DNA of 64,000 nt from an uncultured Flaviramulus sp. (GCA_947495125.1 CANLXL010000001.1:806001-870000), one strand, 5' to 3'; counted from the stretch's first letter, positions 1 through 7,934 are shown. Program-made: numbers and translations. Notes: generated by a model not told the origin, from the sequence alone.

Positions 1-59
1 CTAAACTTTAATCTTTCAGAAATTTCTGTATACCCTTTTTCTTCTATAGAATTTTTCAT
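1..59 (-). CDS. Partial CDS cut by window edge, unknown
   Basis: Only the first 19 codons of a minus-strand gene are visible. It starts at an ATG at 59-57 and runs off the left edge without a stop (MKNSIEEKGYTEISERLKF). It begins 6 nt after the stop of the SLATT-like gene, so the two are probably co-transcribed. SLATT proteins are often encoded next to nucleotidyltransferases of the SMODS/CD-NTase type or other sensor proteins, so the identity of this gene would decide how the SLATT protein is used. Nineteen residues are too few to name a family. Confidence 0.45.
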   Translation of the reverse strand, partial: MKNSIEEKGYTEISERLKF

Positions 60-65
60 GTATAT

Positions 66-548
66 TTAATCCTTTTTTGTATCGACCATAACATCATTCC
101 AATATTCTATGTTTTGGTTTGTAATATTATTTAAATCATTAAATAAGTTACTTAAATCATTCTTAGAAATCCCTTCTTCTTTATAATATAAAAAAACAAA
201 ATGATCCCTTAAATTATTTAATTTTAAATGGTTAGAAACACTTCTCATCCAAAATCTTTCAATATTAAAATAACTTAATACAGCAGTAAGTAATGTTATT
301 AACGCTCCAAACACAATTGCAAGGTTTTTTGCTAAAACTTCCATCCCTTCATTTTCAATACCCAAAACAACTGTAGTACCTCCTGCTAAAACAAAAACTA
401 AAATCTTTAATAAATTAGAGTAAATCTTCATTCTATTATTCCTTTTCGAAACTTTATCATGATAATAGAGTATTTTCTCAAATAAAAACCTTTCTTGAGG
501 TTTCAACCCCTCTATCAACCCTTCGTAATCGTATTTTTTTATATTCAT
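66..548 (-). CDS. SLATT/DUF4231-like two-TM membrane protein
   Basis: A 160-aa protein with a charged N-terminal stretch that includes the helix FLFEKILYYHDKVSKRNNR. Two hydrophobic segments follow (about residues 46-64 and 75-95) separated by a short acidic loop (ENEGMEVL), then a charged helical C-terminus. A long amphipathic helix, two membrane helices and a C-terminal helix at about 160 aa match the SLATT (SMODS- and SLOG-associating two-TM effector) family. SLATT proteins are predicted pore-forming effectors of nucleotide-sensing phage-defence systems. A gene of unknown function starts 6 nt downstream. The location beside mobilization genes fits a defence cargo on a mobile element. The assignment rests on topology and overall resemblance, so an unrelated two-TM protein is possible. 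Confidence 0.5.
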   Translation of the reverse strand: MNIKKYDYEGLIEGLKPQERFLFEKILYYHDKVSKRNNRMKIYSNLLKILVFVLAGGTTVVLGIENEGMEVLAKNLAIVFGALITLLTAVLSYFNIERFWMRSVSNHLKLNNLRDHFVFLYYKEEGISKNDLSNLFNDLNNITNQNIEYWNDVMVDTKKD

Positions 549-1101
549 TTTCTGTAACTTATATAATATAAAATATTAAACACAAATACAAACTTATACC
601 TATGTTCTTTTTCATTAAGAATGACAAAAATTTAGCCCATATAGACGTATAACAAATATATTTTTTTCAAATTAAAAAAGCATATGGTTTGATTAATATT
701 TATTAATCAAAAATCACATTGATTTATTGAATTTACCAAATCATTCTGAGATTAAGCACACCTTCCTCAGGAGATTAATTTGTCTTTTTTTAGTACAGTA
801 TATGTTTTGCCGTTTTATAGCCTAAAGTTTAATAGCCTTTAGTTAAAACCAAACCAATCTTCTTTTAGAAGACAGTAGTTTAGTAAAAATGATATTAAGT
901 CCAATTAGGACTTCTAACCTCAAGATTTAATATTTTGTTTTTCAAACACTTAACAGAAACCGTATAATAATTAGTAACAATTAGCGTATAAAATATAAAG
1001 GTGAAAACTGTATTCTTTAAGGAAATTTGTTACGTCGGTTACCTTAATAATATTAATCGATACTGTCCTAGCTACTTACCGTATCGTATCATTTTTTTTA
1101 A
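549..1101. other. Intergenic stretch with a 10-bp-arm palindrome
   Basis: No convincing gene is present. The notable feature is an inverted repeat at 689-710: arms TTGATTAATA and TATTAATCAA around a TT centre. It has no T-run typical of a terminator, so it could be an operator or recombination site. The rest is AT-rich sequence without recognisable coding remnants. Confidence 0.4.
589..596 (-). promoter_or_regulatory. Candidate Bacteroidota -7 box for the SLATT-like gene
   Basis: The minus strand reads TAAGTTTG here, an exact match to the Bacteroidota -7 consensus TAnnTTTG, 40 bp upstream of the ATG at 548. I see no well-spaced -33 TTTG, so this is a weak call from one box. Confidence 0.25.
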
Positions 1102-1662
1102 CTATATCTTAGCTGAGTCTAAGGGTTTTGCGCTATCACTACCCTCAATCGGATTCATATTATTAGCTATTTGCAACAATTCATTTTCATGACCGTCCAC
1201 ATCATTTAATAAATTAAAATGCTTTTTAAAAACCATTATCTCTATTCGCATTTTAAGTTTCTCAACATATTCCCTAACATTCGAAAATGTACCAAACGCC
1301 AAAAAGGAAAAGAAAACTACTATGATTGCTACTACCTCAATCCAATTTAATAATTCTCCCAAATTGGTAACTCCAAAACCATGGTATAACATTAGACAAT
1401 AGCTAGTAAAAATCCCTAGCAATGAGAGGCGAACTCCAAAGTATATCCATTTAAATTTTTTTGTTAGCTTTTTATACAAAGTCTTTTTTGCTTCTACCAA
1501 TTTTTTCAACTTCTCATATCTAACCTTGAGACTATCGTTAGACTTTTTACCATTGTCTTTTTCGATTTTTTCCCCTACATCTACCTTTCCACCAGAAAAA
1601 GTGTATACGAACACTATAAATAAAATAAGACCAATAATTAACCAGCTATTCTTTATTTTCAT
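1102..1662 (-). CDS. Hypothetical three-TM membrane protein
   Basis: A 186-aa protein of unrecognised family. An N-terminal membrane helix (about residues 7-22) is followed by a lysine-rich, coiled-coil-prone stretch (about 30-70). Two further membrane helices lie at about 75-95 and 108-128, then a charged helical tail. The hairpin of two helices preceded by a coiled coil loosely resembles the SLATT-like protein 550 bp away, but I cannot show homology. It lies within the mobile-element part of the window and probably belongs to the cargo genes. Function unknown. Confidence 0.6.
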   Translation of the reverse strand: MKIKNSWLIIGLILFIVFVYTFSGGKVDVGEKIEKDNGKKSNDSLKVRYEKLKKLVEAKKTLYKKLTKKFKWIYFGVRLSLLGIFTSYCLMLYHGFGVTNLGELLNWIEVVAIIVVFFSFLAFGTFSNVREYVEKLKMRIEIMVFKKHFNLLNDVDGHENELLQIANNMNPIEGSDSAKPLDSAKI

Positions 1663-1741
1663 TCTTTAAAACCCAATTTTTTAAATCAAAAATAGCTAAT
1701 AAATAAGTATTAAACATAAAAATTAAAACTGTATTCCGAGA

Positions 1742-1933
1742 CTAAAGATATTTTATAAGCTCTCTAAATTTTATGCAAAGGTTGCGATGTAATAAATTAT
1801 AAGTAGATTCATCAATGGCCACATAATCTTCCCACTCTTCTAATTCTTCCAGAACTTCATCCCATACAGAAAACTTAAAAACCATAAAATCATAACTATC
1901 AGATTTCATCAGTGTTTCTTTAGACTGCTTCAT
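1742..1933 (-). CDS. Small hypothetical acidic protein
   Basis: A 63-aa ORF when started at the in-frame ATG (MKQSKETLMKSDSYDF). A longer version would use a TTG at 1948. It is acidic with several tryptophans (VWDEVLEELEEWEDYV) and shows no signal peptide or membrane helix. I do not recognise the family. It is placed between a membrane protein and the mobilization operon, on the same strand as both. It could be a real small protein or a remnant. Confidence 0.35.
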   Translation of the reverse strand: MKQSKETLMKSDSYDFMVFKFSVWDEVLEELEEWEDYVAIDESTYNLLHRNLCIKFRELIKYL

Positions 1934-2167
1934 AGAGTGCCATAGCAACTTGATTAGCCACTAAAATATAAGTAAGTTCTGTATGTCTCATAAACCTTAT
2001 AAATACTAAATAAATGTAATAAGAATTGACATGAGCTTCAAACAAAAGCTCTGCTTTTAGTAAGGACTAACGTGTTTAATCCGTTACAGTCAATCCCCAA
2101 TCCCTTAAAGTCAATTTTCAGTAACCCTTTTTGTCTTTCAATAGAAAAATGCCATCAATCCATTGTG

Positions 2168-3754
2168 TTATTTCCCAAACAAGGATTGTGCTTCCCGATG
2201 AATCCGTTTAAAATTCCTTTTAAGATCTTTTTTTGAATATTTTTTTGCTTTTGGCAGCTCCTTTACGATTTTCTGTAATTTGAACTGTACCTTTTGGTCA
2301 TTACCATCAGCAAAGCTTATAAATTCTCCAGGCTCTAATTTAAAGAATATATCTGCCCGTACTTTTGATACTTCCTTTTCGCCTTTAGTAACTCTGGTAT
2401 CAAAATTCAAGTTATGTCCTTTATTGATACTTGTGGTTTTCATTTTAATGAGTTCAAAAAAACGCTCGTAGTATTTTGCCGTGTCCGGATCATTGACTTT
2501 TCCAAAGAACTGATAGGACAAATTACTCAAAATGGCTCTACTCACTTTATCACCATACATGATATCATTTTGGACTTTATCCTGCATCACATAAATGGTC
2601 GCAATGTTATAGCTTCTAAGCGTGGCAGGAATGCGTTGCATATTCAAAAGCCGAATGGTAGACGCTTCTTCCATTAATAAAAAAGAAGGCTTTTGCTGCC
2701 GCACGCTCATTTGTTTGATAATGGTATGCATGACGGTCGCGATCAGTGGTGCATAAGCCGTTTCCAGTTTAGGGTTATTGACCACGGAGATAACCCCAGG
2801 AAACTCCTGCCCATTAATATCCAAAGGCACTTCGTCAGCCGATAATGCCATAAAACCATGTTTTGAGCTTATTTTTTTTAAGGCATTGGCTAAGGTGCTT
2901 TTAACACCTGCCGTTTGGCGGTCGGAATCCTTACCACTGATAAAGGCATTGGCCATCCCTTTTGACGTCAAATTAGATTCCAAAAGCGCGACAAGACTAT
3001 CGGTATTTAAATATTGATAAATGGCTATGACATGCGGCAGGGTACAATAAGCCGGATAGCTGGTTTTGAGTAGCCATATGAGTCCACCAATAATCCCTTC
3101 GGCAGCATCCGTAAAGAACTTACTAGAGGCATTGGTTCCGGATTCCTTATGCTCCAGTAAATTTTCCATAAGGACACGCGATACTTCATTGACACTTTCT
3201 TCATTCTCCATATACCGAGGAGCTATGGGATTGACACGATGATAAATGGTATCAAAAGAGATGATATAAAAAGGGATGTTGTGGGCTTTAAAAAGCGGGT
3301 ATGCCATTTCTGTGATTTCAAAATCCTTATAGTCATGGATCACACCAGAAAAGCGTTGCTTACTAAAATGTTGCAGGAAATTATAAACGACACTTTCTGT
3401 TTTCCCGCTTCCTGCTGCTCCTATAATGGAGGCTCCACGTTTGATATTTTGGATGACTAGCTTACCCCGTTTTAATTTAAAGTGTACCCGGCACATTTTT
3501 TCGGAAGGGGTTGTGCTCCCTGATTCATGAAGAAAGACATACATAAACAGATTGATAAGCAATAAGGGACATCCAACAGCAAGGCCGGTTTTATTAAAAA
3601 ATGTGGGTGCGGTTAAAAAAAGAACTCCAAAACCACCTAGAAGCAGTAATAAATTCAGGGCAAACGCATATCTAGATAGTTTATAAAGCACATAAAAAAC
3701 GCCAGATGTTACGAGTAGAGTCAGTAAAATGGTTGTAAGATTAAAAGATTGCAT
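2168..3754 (-). CDS. TraG/VirD4-like type IV coupling ATPase
   Basis: A 528-aa membrane-anchored ATPase. Hydrophobic helices fill the first 80 residues, the Walker A motif GAAGSGKTE is at 112-120, and a Walker-B-like segment SFLLMEEAS lies near 357-365. This is the architecture of VirD4/TraG coupling proteins, which bring the relaxase-DNA complex to a type IV secretion channel at the inner membrane. It is the last gene of a three-gene mobilization block, 24 bp after the relaxase. No mating-pore genes are visible, so the element is probably mobilizable rather than self-transmissible, unless tra genes lie outside the window. Its ATG start at 3754 leads directly into the first hydrophobic helix. 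Confidence 0.85.
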   Translation of the reverse strand: MQSFNLTTILLTLLVTSGVFYVLYKLSRYAFALNLLLLLGGFGVLFLTAPTFFNKTGLAVGCPLLLINLFMYVFLHESGSTTPSEKMCRVHFKLKRGKLVIQNIKRGASIIGAAGSGKTESVVYNFLQHFSKQRFSGVIHDYKDFEITEMAYPLFKAHNIPFYIISFDTIYHRVNPIAPRYMENEESVNEVSRVLMENLLEHKESGTNASSKFFTDAAEGIIGGLIWLLKTSYPAYCTLPHVIAIYQYLNTDSLVALLESNLTSKGMANAFISGKDSDRQTAGVKSTLANALKKISSKHGFMALSADEVPLDINGQEFPGVISVVNNPKLETAYAPLIATVMHTIIKQMSVRQQKPSFLLMEEASTIRLLNMQRIPATLRSYNIATIYVMQDKVQNDIMYGDKVSRAILSNLSYQFFGKVNDPDTAKYYERFFELIKMKTTSINKGHNLNFDTRVTKGEKEVSKVRADIFFKLEPGEFISFADGNDQKVQFKLQKIVKELPKAKKYSKKDLKRNFKRIHREAQSLFGK

Positions 3755-3778
3755 GGTATTTGTTTTTTTAATGAATGA

Positions 3779-4807
3779 TTAGATCCCTATGGATCCTGAT
3801 TTTATAGCGATATCGATACCGCGTTTTAAGGTTCTGATGGTTTTCAAGGCGAGTTGCACGTGATTGGTTGGAATGCTGGCTATTGGCACGCCTGCCTTTC
3901 CGAGAATTTTAAAAGCCATAGCTTTTTCATGGGTAGGTAGCCCTAATAAGGTAGAAAAATAGGCATTGGGATTTTTGATAAAGTCTTTTTTGGCTTGATA
4001 GGATTCGGCGTAATTCCGTTTGTATGCAAAGGTCTTGTCAAAGGTTTGTTCTGCTTTGGAAAAAAAGGCATCTCTATCAAAGCCTCGCTTTACAAGTTTG
4101 CCATTTATCATAACATCTGAAGCTTTGTATTTGCTCCCTGGAGACAAACTAACCGAATTGGAAGCATCCTTCCGGCTAACAATAATATGGATATGGCTTT
4201 GATTACCATCTTTTCTCATGCCTTGCACGATGCGCTTGCCATTTTGCCTATGTGGTGCGCTGCGTTCTAAGGCTCTTATTTTTTGTTTATTCTTTTTGAC
4301 ACTGCCTTCCAACGTACCCCGTTCAATTTTTCGGATGTCTTGCTTGAGTTTTAAAATCTTAGTGGCATTAGGTTGGTTTTCTATGATTTGTTTATCTGTG
4401 CCTTTAAAATGTCGCGTATGTTCTATTTTGGCATAATATTTAATGTCATTGATGGTAATCGGCTTGCCATTGATTTCACGATTAAAAGCGGTGACATAGT
4501 CTTTCATCAAGTCACGCGTGTAGCGTTTTAAATCTTCCGTATGGTTTCGTAAATGTTTCAGTTCATAGGCACTTGGACTTACAGTAATACTATAAAACTT
4601 AGGCTCTTTCTTTTTTAGTTTTGCGGTGTTACCATCAATGTCCTTTATGACCTCTTGGGTAGAATATGCATCACCATATTGATTAAAAAAATGCTCACGT
4701 TCATCAAGCACTAGACCTTGATTTTCTTTTTCCAAATAGTCCACAAAAACTGAAACACTTTGGGAAAAGTGTCCGCCTAATGATTGCGCTGAAATACTGA
4801 TATACAT
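3779..4807 (-). CDS. Relaxase/mobilization protein, BtgB/DUF5712-like
   Basis: A 342-aa mobilization protein. The key motif is SHIHIIVSRKD at about residues 204-214, with H205 and H207 forming the HxH metal site typical of rolling-circle relaxases. A tyrosine-containing N-terminal half (YSITVSPSAYELKHL) could supply the nicking tyrosine. The overall sequence fits the Bacteroidota BtgB/DUF5712 mobilization group. It would nick at oriT, stay bound to the transferred strand and pass to the coupling protein encoded downstream. The accessory protein gene ends 15 bp upstream, so the block is an operon. The relaxase role is established for the family; which tyrosine is catalytic is inferred. Confidence 0.8.
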   Translation of the reverse strand: MYISISAQSLGGHFSQSVSVFVDYLEKENQGLVLDEREHFFNQYGDAYSTQEVIKDIDGNTAKLKKKEPKFYSITVSPSAYELKHLRNHTEDLKRYTRDLMKDYVTAFNREINGKPITINDIKYYAKIEHTRHFKGTDKQIIENQPNATKILKLKQDIRKIERGTLEGSVKKNKQKIRALERSAPHRQNGKRIVQGMRKDGNQSHIHIIVSRKDASNSVSLSPGSKYKASDVMINGKLVKRGFDRDAFFSKAEQTFDKTFAYKRNYAESYQAKKDFIKNPNAYFSTLLGLPTHEKAMAFKILGKAGVPIASIPTNHVQLALKTIRTLKRGIDIAIKSGSIGI

Positions 4808-4822
4808 AGATTTGATCTTTTA

Positions 4823-5194
4823 CTATTTTTTAAGGAGCGATGGCTTCTTTTTTTTGGCCTCTTTTACTAAAAGCAATGGCTTCTTTTTAGGCTCTGCTTC
4901 TTGAAATAAAGATTGCATCATGGCGACTGTGGGTTTAGTTTGATTCTTTTCAATGTCTTTCATTATAGCGATAACGCCATTGATTCTTTTTTTGATGAGG
5001 CTCTCCAGGGTTTGCATGTGAGGTCCCATGGCTTCATCTGGAGAGATCCCGTTATCCTCAAAAAATTCAATCATTATTCGAAGTGTCATGGATTGCGATT
5101 TGGAAAGACCACGAGAATAGCGTCTAAACTTTTTAGCCACGGAAACCTTAATTTTTAAGGTTTCAAATCCTTCTTTTTCATATCCTCTATCCAT
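4823..5194 (-). CDS. BfmA/BtgA-family mobilization accessory protein
   Basis: A 123-aa protein with a ribbon-helix-helix-like core (LKIKVSVAKKFRRYSRGL, then SMTLRIMIEFFEDNG) and a very lysine-rich C-terminus. This fits the small DNA-binding BfmA/BtgA proteins that pair with BtgB-like relaxases on Bacteroidota transposons. It is the first gene of the mobilization block, with an oriT-like palindromic region directly upstream. It probably binds oriT and helps assemble the relaxosome, and may also regulate its own operon. Confidence 0.8.
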   Translation of the reverse strand: MDRGYEKEGFETLKIKVSVAKKFRRYSRGLSKSQSMTLRIMIEFFEDNGISPDEAMGPHMQTLESLIKKRINGVIAIMKDIEKNQTKPTVAMMQSLFQEAEPKKKPLLLVKEAKKKKPSLLKK

Positions 5195-5674
5195 TTTTTA
5201 GTAAAAAAATCATTGATTTTAAAGGGCTGCCAGCATTTTTTAGTAAAAATTCAAGATCTCTTATTCAATTTCAACTATTACTTTAATCATAAAACACTCA
5301 TTAACAATACGTTATGTATTTTTAAATTATCGTAACCTCGCGAAGCGGGTTACCCTCTTGCTTCTCCATTTCGTCACGTTTTAACGTGACAAAATTCCAA
5401 ACAAGCAACTAATCCCGATAGTCATCTGGACGGTTGCTTTTTTGGTCTTAACGACCTATTTAAAGGTATTGATTTGGAAGATAAAATTGAAACGCGACAT
5501 GTTCTCAAATGCTTCGATTTCGCACTAAAACATATGATTTTGATGAAAACATAAAAATGGAACGTCAGATTTTAAATGTCTAGGGTTTGTTTTTGCATCC
5601 ATTAAAGCTTTACCATAAAAAAGACTCTTGAATTTTCAAAAGCCTTTTCTATGATATGATTTTTATTCATTTAT
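5195..5674. other. Candidate origin of transfer (oriT) region
   Basis: This 480-bp non-coding stretch lies directly upstream of the mobilization operon, the usual place for oriT. It contains two copies of a TTTTTTAGTAAAAA-like motif (about 5194-5209 and 5235-5249). A hairpin at 5332-5353 pairs GTAACC and CGC with GCG and GGTTAC around a GAA loop with one bulged T. A near-perfect palindrome GTCACGTTTTAACGTGAC is at 5373-5390. A longer inverted repeat pairs AAGCAAC at 5403-5409 with GTTGCTT at 5433-5439, followed by a T-run. Relaxosome binding at these repeats is inference; the nick site is not identified. Confidence 0.55.
5403..5443 (+). terminator. Stem-loop with T-run, possible terminator in the oriT region
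   Basis: AAGCAAC (5403-5409) pairs with GTTGCTT (5433-5439) across a 23-nt loop and is followed by a T-run on the plus strand. It has the form of an intrinsic terminator, but no plus-strand gene ends here. It may instead be part of the transfer origin. Confidence 0.3.
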
Positions 5675-5872
5675 CTATATATTAAATACATACTTGTAAT
5701 TATATAGGTTTCGTATAGCCTCTTCTTCCAATAGGGTCTCATAATCCAAATGGTTTTCTATGGCATAGGCTTTCAAATCATTTCCAGATTGTTGCTCCAC
5801 CTCATGCTTTGAGTTTTGAAGCAAACGGTTTTGGGTTTCAGCATCGAGGTTGTTATAATTCAAATAGACCAT
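5675..5872 (-). CDS. Small conserved-type mobile-element protein
   Basis: A 65-aa acidic protein (MVYLNYNNLDAETQNRLLQ...) with no signal peptide or membrane helix. It starts 37 bp after the stop of the RadC gene on the same strand. Small proteins of this kind accompany RadC and SSB genes on Bacteroidota integrative elements, but I cannot name a domain or function. Confidence 0.5.
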   Translation of the reverse strand: MVYLNYNNLDAETQNRLLQNSKHEVEQQSGNDLKAYAIENHLDYETLLEEEAIRNLYNYKYVFNI

Positions 5873-5908
5873 GAGTATTGATTTAAATTAGGATTATTGA
5901 TCCTTAAA

Positions 5909-6358
5909 TTATAATAAGCCATTATCCGCAAAACTGTAATAGTTGCCGTCTGGTGTGATGATTAAATGGTCTAGTACATTGACATCAAACAATATTGAAG
6001 CTTTCTGAATCTTGTCCGTTAATTGTTTATCTGCTTCACTGGGTTTTAACTTCCCACTAGGATGATTGTGTGCCAAAATAATGCCTACGGATAAGGTTTT
6101 GATTATAACGGCAAATAAAATCCGCATATCCACTAAGGTACCAGAAATACCTCCAGTCGATAATTGATATATTCCTTTAATCTTATTAGCATTATTAAGA
6201 AGTAACACTTTAAAGGACTCTTGAAAACCAATGGTATCTTGATTCCAATGCTGAAAAATAGTATGGGCTGCATCTTCCGAACTTTTAATGGATAATGCCT
6301 TAGACATGCTTATTTTTTCTCGGTAACTAATCTTTATTTCGGTAACTTTGTCATTCAT
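5909..6358 (-). CDS. RadC-like JAB/MPN domain protein
   Basis: A 149-aa protein with the JAMM metal-binding motif HNHPSG followed by the conserved segment KLKPSEADKQLTDKI, and a closing VLDHLIITPDG stretch. This is the C-terminal JAB domain of RadC-family proteins. The helix-hairpin-helix N-terminus of chromosomal RadC is missing, as is usual for copies on plasmids and integrative elements. The biochemical role is not settled; association with mobile DNA is well known. It sits between SSB and a small hypothetical protein on the same strand. Confidence 0.85.
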   Translation of the reverse strand: MNDKVTEIKISYREKISMSKALSIKSSEDAAHTIFQHWNQDTIGFQESFKVLLLNNANKIKGIYQLSTGGISGTLVDMRILFAVIIKTLSVGIILAHNHPSGKLKPSEADKQLTDKIQKASILFDVNVLDHLIITPDGNYYSFADNGLL

Positions 6359-6438
6359 TGTTATTTCCTTATTTTGAGGTTAATAATAAAAAGAGGGTGT
6401 GTCTCTCAAAAACATAAAGCACCCTCTTCATTTTTTAG

Positions 6439-6795
6439 CTATTCACTAGCATTGTTTTCGCTTTTAATTCCCAAAAGCAGGATTTCATTAGCTACCACTT
6501 CGGTAACATATCTTTTTTCTCCTTCTTTAGTTTCATAGTTTCTAGAAGTCAATTTACCTTCAATAGCAACTTCTTTCCCTTTGCCTACATACTTTTCTAC
6601 GATTCCAGAAATCTTGCCCCAAGCCACTATATTGTGCCATTGCGTGCTCTGCTGTTTCTCACCATCAGAGTTTTTGTAAAACTCGTTAGTAGCGATTGAA
6701 AATTTAGCAATTTTCTTACCGCTATCTAGATTCATAATTTCTGGCTCGTTTCCAACGTTACCAATTAACTGTACTTTGTTTTTAAGTGTACTCAT
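6439..6795 (-). CDS. ssb: Single-stranded DNA-binding protein
   Basis: A 118-aa OB-fold protein. It starts MSTLKNKVQLIGNVGNEPEI and contains the SSB signature WHNIVAWGKISGIVEKYVGKG and the strand GKLTSRNYETKEGEKRY. It is shorter than chromosomal SSB and lacks the long acidic tail, though it ends with acidic residues (SENNASE). A version like this on mobile DNA probably coats the transferred single strand. It is immediately upstream of radC in the same direction. Confidence 0.9.
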   Translation of the reverse strand: MSTLKNKVQLIGNVGNEPEIMNLDSGKKIAKFSIATNEFYKNSDGEKQQSTQWHNIVAWGKISGIVEKYVGKGKEVAIEGKLTSRNYETKEGEKRYVTEVVANEILLLGIKSENNASE

Positions 6796-6859
6796 AATTA
6801 AAAAATTTAAAGATTAATATTGACCTCTCTGAACCATTCAGAAAGGCTTTGTTATTGAT

Positions 6860-7015
6860 TTACTTATTATATCCAGAGCGTTTTCCTTTTTTAGTTTTTT
6901 TATCTTGTGCTCCGCTTCCTTTTTTATTGATTTTGTAAGATTTCATAAGATTCATTTTAGATTTACTTCCCATAGTGCCTTCACTGTTACCTTCTTTTTG
7001 TTGCTTGACGTTCAT
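6860..7015 (-). CDS. 51-aa highly basic small protein
   Basis: This ORF starts at an ATG at 7015 and stops at 6862-6860. The product is very lysine-rich, with the C-terminus GAQDKKTKKGKRSGYNK, and contains few acidic residues. It lies 65 bp upstream of ssb on the same strand, with an imperfect hairpin (6824-6846) between them. Its first 12 codons and the upstream DNA belong to a repeat found again near 32.3 kb, where the ATG is lost. A nucleic-acid-binding role is plausible from the charge, but no family is recognised. Confidence 0.45.
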   Translation of the reverse strand: MNVKQQKEGNSEGTMGSKSKMNLMKSYKINKKGSGAQDKKTKKGKRSGYNK

Positions 7016-7324
7016 TCAATATTCAGATTTGTTAAGACATATAAAAAGTGCGACGAAGGCGCCTGGTTATGCTGTCGTACAAAACTGAATGTTGTTATTT
7101 TGCTGTCAAAAAAAGGTATAACGGTGATGGTTCGGGGTGTGATTCTAAACCAATTGTGAAGTGTAAAAGCATAGGAAGCGGAAGACAATGACAAATATAA
7201 TTTCTCTATGAAGCGAACGCTATTTCAAAGTTTTATATTGGGAACGAAGTATTCCTGCTCTCGATGGCTATTGGGATCCGGTAGGAGTTATTGAAGAGGA
7301 CATCTAAAACTTTGGGATTGTGTT
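6980..7324. repeat. Dispersed ~350-bp repeat, copy 1
   Basis: This stretch matches 32297-32650 over its whole length with scattered substitutions and small gaps. Shared blocks include CAATATTCAGATTTGTTAAG, CAATTGTGAAGTGTAAAAGC (one mismatch) and CAAAGTTTTATATTGG. It overlaps the 5' end of the 51-aa basic ORF and then runs through non-coding DNA. It has no transposase and no obvious terminal inverted repeats. It may be a conserved leader or structural segment of a mobile element. Confidence 0.75.
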
Positions 7325-7641
7325 TAAGATAATATTAGAGAAACCCTTTTTACGAGATGAAGAGCAGCGGAATGTATGAGCATGTGCTGAGTTCTGTATT
7401 TGTCTTTTTTGGAACGTACTTATCTGGACTTGCGATGAAAAGGAGATATTTAATTTTTAAAATACAACAATGTCCGCTAATCAGTTTCTACAGATGCTGA
7501 GGGCATGTTAACCTTCCAAATATAAACTGTTTAAAAAGTCGGTTCGAACCCTGCCCAATCCAAATCCTTGATATATAACATTAAATTATTACTTATTAAT
7601 CATTTAATACTATTTTAATTCTTCTTTATAAATATTAAAGC
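7325..7641. other. Non-coding end of the mobile region
   Basis: No gene was recognised. The only feature of note is the tRNA-like 3' fragment at 7538-7562, annotated separately. The rest is AT-rich sequence with short meaningless ORFs. Confidence 0.4.
7538..7562 (+). other. tRNA 3'-end fragment, candidate attachment site
   Basis: The sequence GTCGG-TTCGAAC-CCTGC reads as a T-arm (5-bp stem with one mismatch and one wobble around a TTCGAAC loop), followed by CCAATCC and A as in an acceptor 3' strand plus discriminator. The matching 5' acceptor GGATTGG is absent within 100 bp upstream, so this is only a 3' piece. Integrative elements that insert at tRNA 3' ends leave such pieces at one junction. 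It would place the boundary between the mobile region (left) and chromosomal genes (right) here. Confidence 0.4.
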
Positions 7642-7836
7642 TTACTTTTTTGAGAGCGAATTTCCATTGGATTGGGTTTGAAAGAAAGCAAGATTCCTGC
7701 TCCTATTGAAATCAGCGTTTTGTCTTTTCATAAAGTTGACGTCTGATGTCGAAAACTTTTCTAAGTCCAGCGCAATAGTCAAACCACATATATTTCCTTC
7801 TATTATACAGTAAATAGTATTGCTTGTTTTAAACAA
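7642..7836 (-). CDS. Small ORF, doubtful
   Basis: A 64-aa ORF with no recognised domain, next to the putative tRNA-fragment boundary. It is separated from the SPW-like gene upstream by a strong hairpin. The codon content is unremarkable, and nothing beyond an open frame supports expression. Confidence 0.2.
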   Translation of the reverse strand: MFKTSNTIYCIIEGNICGLTIALDLEKFSTSDVNFMKRQNADFNRSRNLAFFQTQSNGNSLSKK

Positions 7837-7841
7837 TAAAA

Positions 7842-7872
7842 ATAAAGCACATCAATTATTATAATTGATGCG
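7842..7872 (-). terminator. Intrinsic terminator of the SPW-like gene
   Basis: CATCAATTA (7850-7858) and TAATTGATG (7862-7870) form a stem with a 3-nt loop. On the minus strand the stem is followed by TGCTTTATTTTT. It lies 64 bp after the stop of the SPW-like gene. Confidence 0.6.
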
Positions 7873-7934
7873 CTCCCAGCATTCCATGATTGAAACTTGT
7901 GGTAATGTTATGTATAAAAATTTCAAATAATAGG

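Noticed and set aside
6824-6846. Intrinsic terminator between the 51-aa ORF and ssb
   Set aside because: The hairpin has a mismatch and no T-run on the minus strand, so it is mentioned only as a hairpin.
7490-7562. Complete tRNA gene ending at the T-arm-like sequence
   Set aside because: No D-arm, anticodon arm or 5' acceptor strand complementary to CCAATCC exists in the preceding 100 bases, so only a 3' fragment is claimed.
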